From NCBI GenBank assembly GCA_041918615.1, contig JAYRVH010000056.1, positions 62,001-126,000 on the forward strand: a stretch of 64,000 nt of DNA. Direction: 5' to 3'. Positions 61,189 to 64,000 of the stretch are shown here, one piece after another; position 1 is the stretch's first letter; every line of letters begins with the position of its first letter. The stretch comes from JAEUJM01 sp041918615. Lineage in GTDB: Bacteria > Actinomycetota > Acidimicrobiia > Acidimicrobiales > DATDAH01. The position numbers and the translations under genes were made by a program. The notes beneath the pieces were generated by a model that was given only the letters and a program-made list of their open reading frames with translations, was not told where the DNA came from and did no database searches.

Positions 61189-61202
61189 GGGCCTTTCGAC
61201 CC
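61189..61202 (-). promoter_or_regulatory. DosR-like inverted repeat, copy 6, upstream of etfBA
   Basis: The plus strand reads GGGCC-TTTC-GACCC; on the etf strand it is GGGTC-GAAA-GGCCC. The centre is 43.5 bp from the GTG at 61152. GAAGAT (61160-61165), 7 nt before the start, is a weak -10 candidate. Confidence 0.6.
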
Positions 61203-61214
61203 CGACCGCGGTGT

Positions 61215-61928
61215 TCAGGCGGTAGGAACGACCGGGGTCACGTTCTCGCCCCGTTCCCACGCCTGCAACAAGGGGTAGGTGTCGACCTCGCCCCGGCGGA
61301 CCTCCCAGTCCTCGGCCGTGGTGGGGTGCGACACCCCGAAATGCAGATGTGGGTCGGTGTCGCGTGCGTTGCCCGAGTTGCCGGTGGCACCCAGCGTCTG
61401 ACCGGCCTCCACCACGACCCCCGGTGCGATGCCCGGCGCGATCGCCGACAGGTGCGACCCGTAGTAGCGAACGCCGTCGTCACCCACGATGGCGATCGAG
61501 AGCCCGCCGCGAACGACCGGGTCGTCGGTGGCGGGGTCCCAGGTGTCGACCGCGGACACGAAGTCGACGGTACCGGCAGTCACTGCCACGAAGTCGCTGC
61601 CGACCGGGCAGAAGATGTCGGTGGCCGGGTAGTCGTGGTGGCCCGGGCCGTAGTCGGCGACCGAAGCAGGGTCGATCGGGAACACATGCCGCGCCGGCGC
61701 GGCGGTCGTGACGGCAGGCGCCGCGGTGGTCACGGTGGTCGCGACGATCGTGGTGGTCGTCACAGGTGAGTCCGACGCCGGGGGGGCGGTGACGCCGGGG
61801 GCCGCATCGGTGGTGGCGGTGGACGGCGCCGAGACGCCGCTGCTGCACGAGACCAGGGCAGTCGCCGCGAGGGCGAGCACCAGCGCCCCGGCTGCCCGTG
61901 AAGCTCGACGGATCCCACCTCGGTGCAT
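61215..61928 (-). CDS. M23-like peptidase lipoprotein
   Basis: The 237-residue protein has a lipoprotein signal ending LVSC near residue 28, a Thr/Ala-rich linker (about 30-80) and an M23-like domain. The zinc-type motifs are HHDYPATDIFCP near 96 and PHLHFGVSHP near 193, with GSHLSAIAPG and GATGNSGNARDT between them. It probably cuts peptidoglycan peptides or acts as an amidase activator on the outer face of the membrane. It lies upstream of etfBA on the same strand, but a DosR-like box separates them. Confidence 0.9.
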   Translation of the reverse strand: MHRGGIRRASRAAGALVLALAATALVSCSSGVSAPSTATTDAAPGVTAPPASDSPVTTTTIVATTVTTAAPAVTTAAPARHVFPIDPASVADYGPGHHDYPATDIFCPVGSDFVAVTAGTVDFVSAVDTWDPATDDPVVRGGLSIAIVGDDGVRYYGSHLSAIAPGIAPGVVVEAGQTLGATGNSGNARDTDPHLHFGVSHPTTAEDWEVRRGEVDTYPLLQAWERGENVTPVVPTA

Positions 61929-62035
61929 CAGTCAATGATGGACCACCCCGCCCCTATGCTCGTTTCACCTGCCCCCGCCGGACCGTCGAATGCGCTCGCC
62001 CGTGCCGCCAATCCCCCGAAGAGGCTGACGCAAGG

Positions 62036-63475
62036 ATGCTCTTCCCGACGGTCCAGTTCGGGGTCTTCTTCATCGTCGTCTTCGTCGTGAGCTGGCGCCT
62101 GCGCCCCAACCGACGGGCGTGGATGGCCTTCACGCTCTGCGCCAGCTACGTCTTCTACGGGTGGTGGGACTGGCGCTTCGTGCCGTTGATCGCCGGCTCG
62201 ACTCTGTTCAACCAGGCCATGGGCACGGCCATCCACCGCAGCGCGTCCGACCGCACCCGCAAGGCCCTCATGACCGCGGCGGTGGCGGGGAACCTGCTCG
62301 TTCTCGGGTTCTTCAAGTACTACGAGTTCTTCGTCGTCTCGGTGGCCAACGGCCTCGCCAAGCTGGGCGTCGACGCGAGCCCGACGATCCTGCGCCTGGT
62401 CCTGCCGATCGGCATCTCGTTCTTCAGCTTCCAGGCCATCAGCTACGTGGTCGACATCTACCGGCGCCAACTGGAGCCCGCGACGCCCATCGAGTTCGGC
62501 ATGTACCTGTCGTTCTTCCCGCACCTCGTGGCCGGGCCGATCGTGCGCGCCAGCGAGTTCGTGCCGCAGCTCCGCCGACGCGCCGACGAGCACCAGGTCC
62601 CCGCCACCGAGGCGTTCTTCCTGATCATGGCCGGCCTGTTCAAGAAGGTGGTGATCGCGAGCTACCTGGGCACCGAGGTCGTCGACCCCGTGTTCGCGGT
62701 GCCCGGCAACTTCTCGAGCCTCCAGATACTCGGCGCGATCTACGGCTACGCGATGCAGATCTACGCCGACTTCAGCGGGTACACCGACATCGCCATCGGC
62801 CTCGCGCTGCTCCTGGGCATCCGCTTCCCCCAGAACTTCGACCGGCCGTACTCGGCGCTGTCGATCCAGGACTTCTGGCGGCGCTGGCACATGACCCTGT
62901 CGCGCTGGCTGCGGGACTACCTCTACATCCCCCTCGGGGGCAGCCGTGGGTCCCCGGCGACCATCTACCGCAACCTCATGCTCACGATGCTGCTCGGCGG
63001 GCTGTGGCACGGTGCGTCCTGGACCTTCGTCGTGTGGGGCGGGCTGCACGGCGTCTACCAGTGCGTGGGGCACTGGCGGAACGGTCGACGCGCCGCCGAG
63101 GAGGCGGCGGGCACGCGCCGGCCGTCCTCGGTGCCGCCCCGGTTGCGCCCGGTGCTGGCGTGGCTGGCCACCTTCAACCTGGTCTGTCTGGCGTGGGTGT
63201 TCTTCCGGGCCGAGTCGTTCGCCTCGGCCTTCGCCGTGCTCCGGGGCCTCTTCGACATCACCGACCTCGCGCCGCTGCCCTCGGTGGGGTTGGTGGCCGT
63301 CGTGGGGGGCATGCTGGCCGCCCAGTTCACGCCGCGCCGACTGGCCCTGGAGGCCAAGGCGGGCTTCTCCCGACTCGCCCCGGTGCTCCAAGGCGCGCTG
63401 CTGGCGGTCGGCTTCGTGTGCATCGACGCCCTCGGCCCCGTGGGTGTCGCCCCCTTCATCTACTTCCAGTTCTGA
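62036..63475 (+). CDS. MBOAT-family O-acyltransferase (AlgI-like)
   Basis: The 479-residue polytopic enzyme begins MLFPTVQFGVFFIVVF and carries the AlgI/DltB-type pieces ISFFSFQAISYVVDIYRR near 137, FFPHLVAGPIVR near 160, ADFSGYTDIAIGLALLLGI near 243, WRRWHMTLSRWLRDYLYIPLGG near 282 and GLWHGASWTF near 322, which holds the catalytic His. It moves acyl groups across the membrane to surface polysaccharide or teichoic acid. TATGCT at 61953-61958 may be its -10. The next gene is an SGNH protein, the usual partner in O-acetylation systems. Confidence 0.92.
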   Translation: MLFPTVQFGVFFIVVFVVSWRLRPNRRAWMAFTLCASYVFYGWWDWRFVPLIAGSTLFNQAMGTAIHRSASDRTRKALMTAAVAGNLLVLGFFKYYEFFVVSVANGLAKLGVDASPTILRLVLPIGISFFSFQAISYVVDIYRRQLEPATPIEFGMYLSFFPHLVAGPIVRASEFVPQLRRRADEHQVPATEAFFLIMAGLFKKVVIASYLGTEVVDPVFAVPGNFSSLQILGAIYGYAMQIYADFSGYTDIAIGLALLLGIRFPQNFDRPYSALSIQDFWRRWHMTLSRWLRDYLYIPLGGSRGSPATIYRNLMLTMLLGGLWHGASWTFVVWGGLHGVYQCVGHWRNGRRAAEEAAGTRRPSSVPPRLRPVLAWLATFNLVCLAWVFFRAESFASAFAVLRGLFDITDLAPLPSVGLVAVVGGMLAAQFTPRRLALEAKAGFSRLAPVLQGALLAVGFVCIDALGPVGVAPFIYFQF

Positions 63476-63477
63476 GA

Positions 63478-63528
63478 GGCGACCCGACGTGACCGGTGGC
63501 CCGACATGAAAGGTGGCCCGACGTGACC
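63478..63528 (+). repeat. Three tandem 17-bp repeats at the start of the SGNH gene
   Basis: GGCGACCCGACGTGACC (63478-63494), GGTGGCCCGACATGAAA (63495-63511) and GGTGGCCCGACGTGACC (63512-63528) are adjacent. Each holds a potential start: GTG 63489, ATG 63506 and GTG 63523. The first two encode six-residue ORFs that each end by overlapping the next start by four bases. Confidence 0.75.
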
Positions 63529-64000
63529 GACGACGAGCACGACGAGCGCAAGGCGTCCGACCCGCGCCCCCGGCCGATGTCGGTGCGCCAGATCACGATC
63601 GTGGGCATCGTCGCCTTCTCGCTCTTCACCCTCATGAACGCGTCGAGCCTCCTGCGCATCGTCGAGCGCCAGCCGTTCGGCTGGGTGCGAACGGCCCAGG
63701 TCGCCCTCGTCAAGCCCATCGACGGCCTGAGCCACCTGCTGTTCCTCGACCGGCCGCGACTCGCGGCCGACGAGGCGCTGGGCCACACGTTCGGCGATGC
63801 CTCGGCCTTCGACGACCTTGCTTCCGGCGACCCCACCCCCACACCGTCGACCGAGAGCACCACCTCCGACACCCTCCCCGAGCCCACGGCGGCCGACCCC
63901 CTGAAGATCTGGATCGTCGGCGACTCCCAGGCCGAGATCCTCGGCCAGTCGCTCATCGAGCGGGCCCAGTCCACCGGTGTGATGACGGCCACGCTCGGCT
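63523..64000 (+). CDS. SGNH-domain acyltransferase partner (partial, runs off window)
   Basis: At least 159 codons are open to the right edge. Residues about 22-42 (ITIVGIVAFSLFTLMN) are a membrane segment after a charged N-terminus; a Thr/Pro/Ser linker near 108-130 leads into IWIVGDSQAEILGQSL near 136, where the GDS Ser starts an SGNH domain. Together with the MBOAT enzyme upstream this resembles the AlgI/AlgJ-X or Pat pairs that O-acetylate surface polymers. The start is the GTG in the third 17-bp repeat; the later catalytic blocks lie outside the window. Confidence 0.8.
   Translation, partial: MTDDEHDERKASDPRPRPMSVRQITIVGIVAFSLFTLMNASSLLRIVERQPFGWVRTAQVALVKPIDGLSHLLFLDRPRLAADEALGHTFGDASAFDDLASGDPTPTPSTESTTSDTLPEPTAADPLKIWIVGDSQAEILGQSLIERAQSTGVMTATLG

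Overview
The window reads as chromosomal DNA of a high-GC actinobacterium (roughly 70% G+C by eye, strong G/C third positions, many GTG starts, many leaderless starts). Ergothioneine biosynthesis, an Rpf-type transglycosylase, DUF4235, the UvrD/HRDC helicase and DosR-like promoter boxes all fit Actinomycetota. A pyruvate:ferredoxin oxidoreductase beside these genes makes class Acidimicrobiia (Ilumatobacter/Iamia-like) my best guess; this is inference. I saw no rRNA, tRNA, CRISPR array, insertion sequence or integrated phage. Coding density is very high and no gene-free stretch exceeds 300 bases.

Layout. 1-5.7 kb: PFOR (nifJ), a dihydroorotate-dehydrogenase-like protein and an anchored exported protein, overlapping head to tail. 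5.8-13.6 kb: a class V aminotransferase, an L,D-transpeptidase lipoprotein, a secreted nuclease with a lamin-tail domain, a GH13 glucosidase, and a protein-repair methyltransferase fused to an erythromycin-esterase domain. 13.6-18.7 kb: an envelope-polysaccharide group (GT4 transferase, polysaccharide deacetylase, N-terminal-twitch radical SAM enzyme, GT83-like transferase). 18.8-27.7 kb: a UvrD-like helicase, a sterol-desaturase-like enzyme, two tandem SGNH proteins (the second with altered catalytic residues), a SulP transporter and a 33-residue membrane peptide. 27.7-38.3 kb: a beta-CASP nuclease, a flavoprotein, small envelope proteins, a secreted lipase, a dehydrogenase/truncated-haemoglobin pair, an AI-2E-family transporter, a YbhN-like flippase and an Rpf protein. 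38.5-44.3 kb: a complete ergothioneine locus egtABCD, with egtE convergent, preceded by a His-rich short ORF and two perfect hairpins. 44.4-57.9 kb: two c-di-GMP proteins and two gene groups that look like polyamine/GABA catabolism, the second with an Lrp/AsnC regulator and a 36-bp palindrome. 58-64 kb: a double-length dCTP deaminase, a fused EtfB-EtfA, an M23-like lipoprotein, and an MBOAT acyltransferase with an SGNH partner cut by the window edge.

The most interesting signal crosses these regions. A 14-bp inverted repeat, consensus GGGNC-NTTC-GNCYC, closely resembles the mycobacterial DosR (hypoxia) box. It lies upstream of nifJ, the methyltransferase-esterase fusion, the beta-CASP nuclease, a 91-residue unknown protein and fused EtfBA; a weaker copy faces a gene that runs off the left edge. 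In five of six cases the box centre is 42.5-43.5 bp from a start codon that appears leaderless, where a class-II-like activator would sit. I infer a hypoxia/redox regulon scattered through the window. A second theme is leaderless initiation: thirteen starts have TANNNT 6-9 nt upstream, and two of these appear to start tiny ORFs that overlap the true gene start by four bases.
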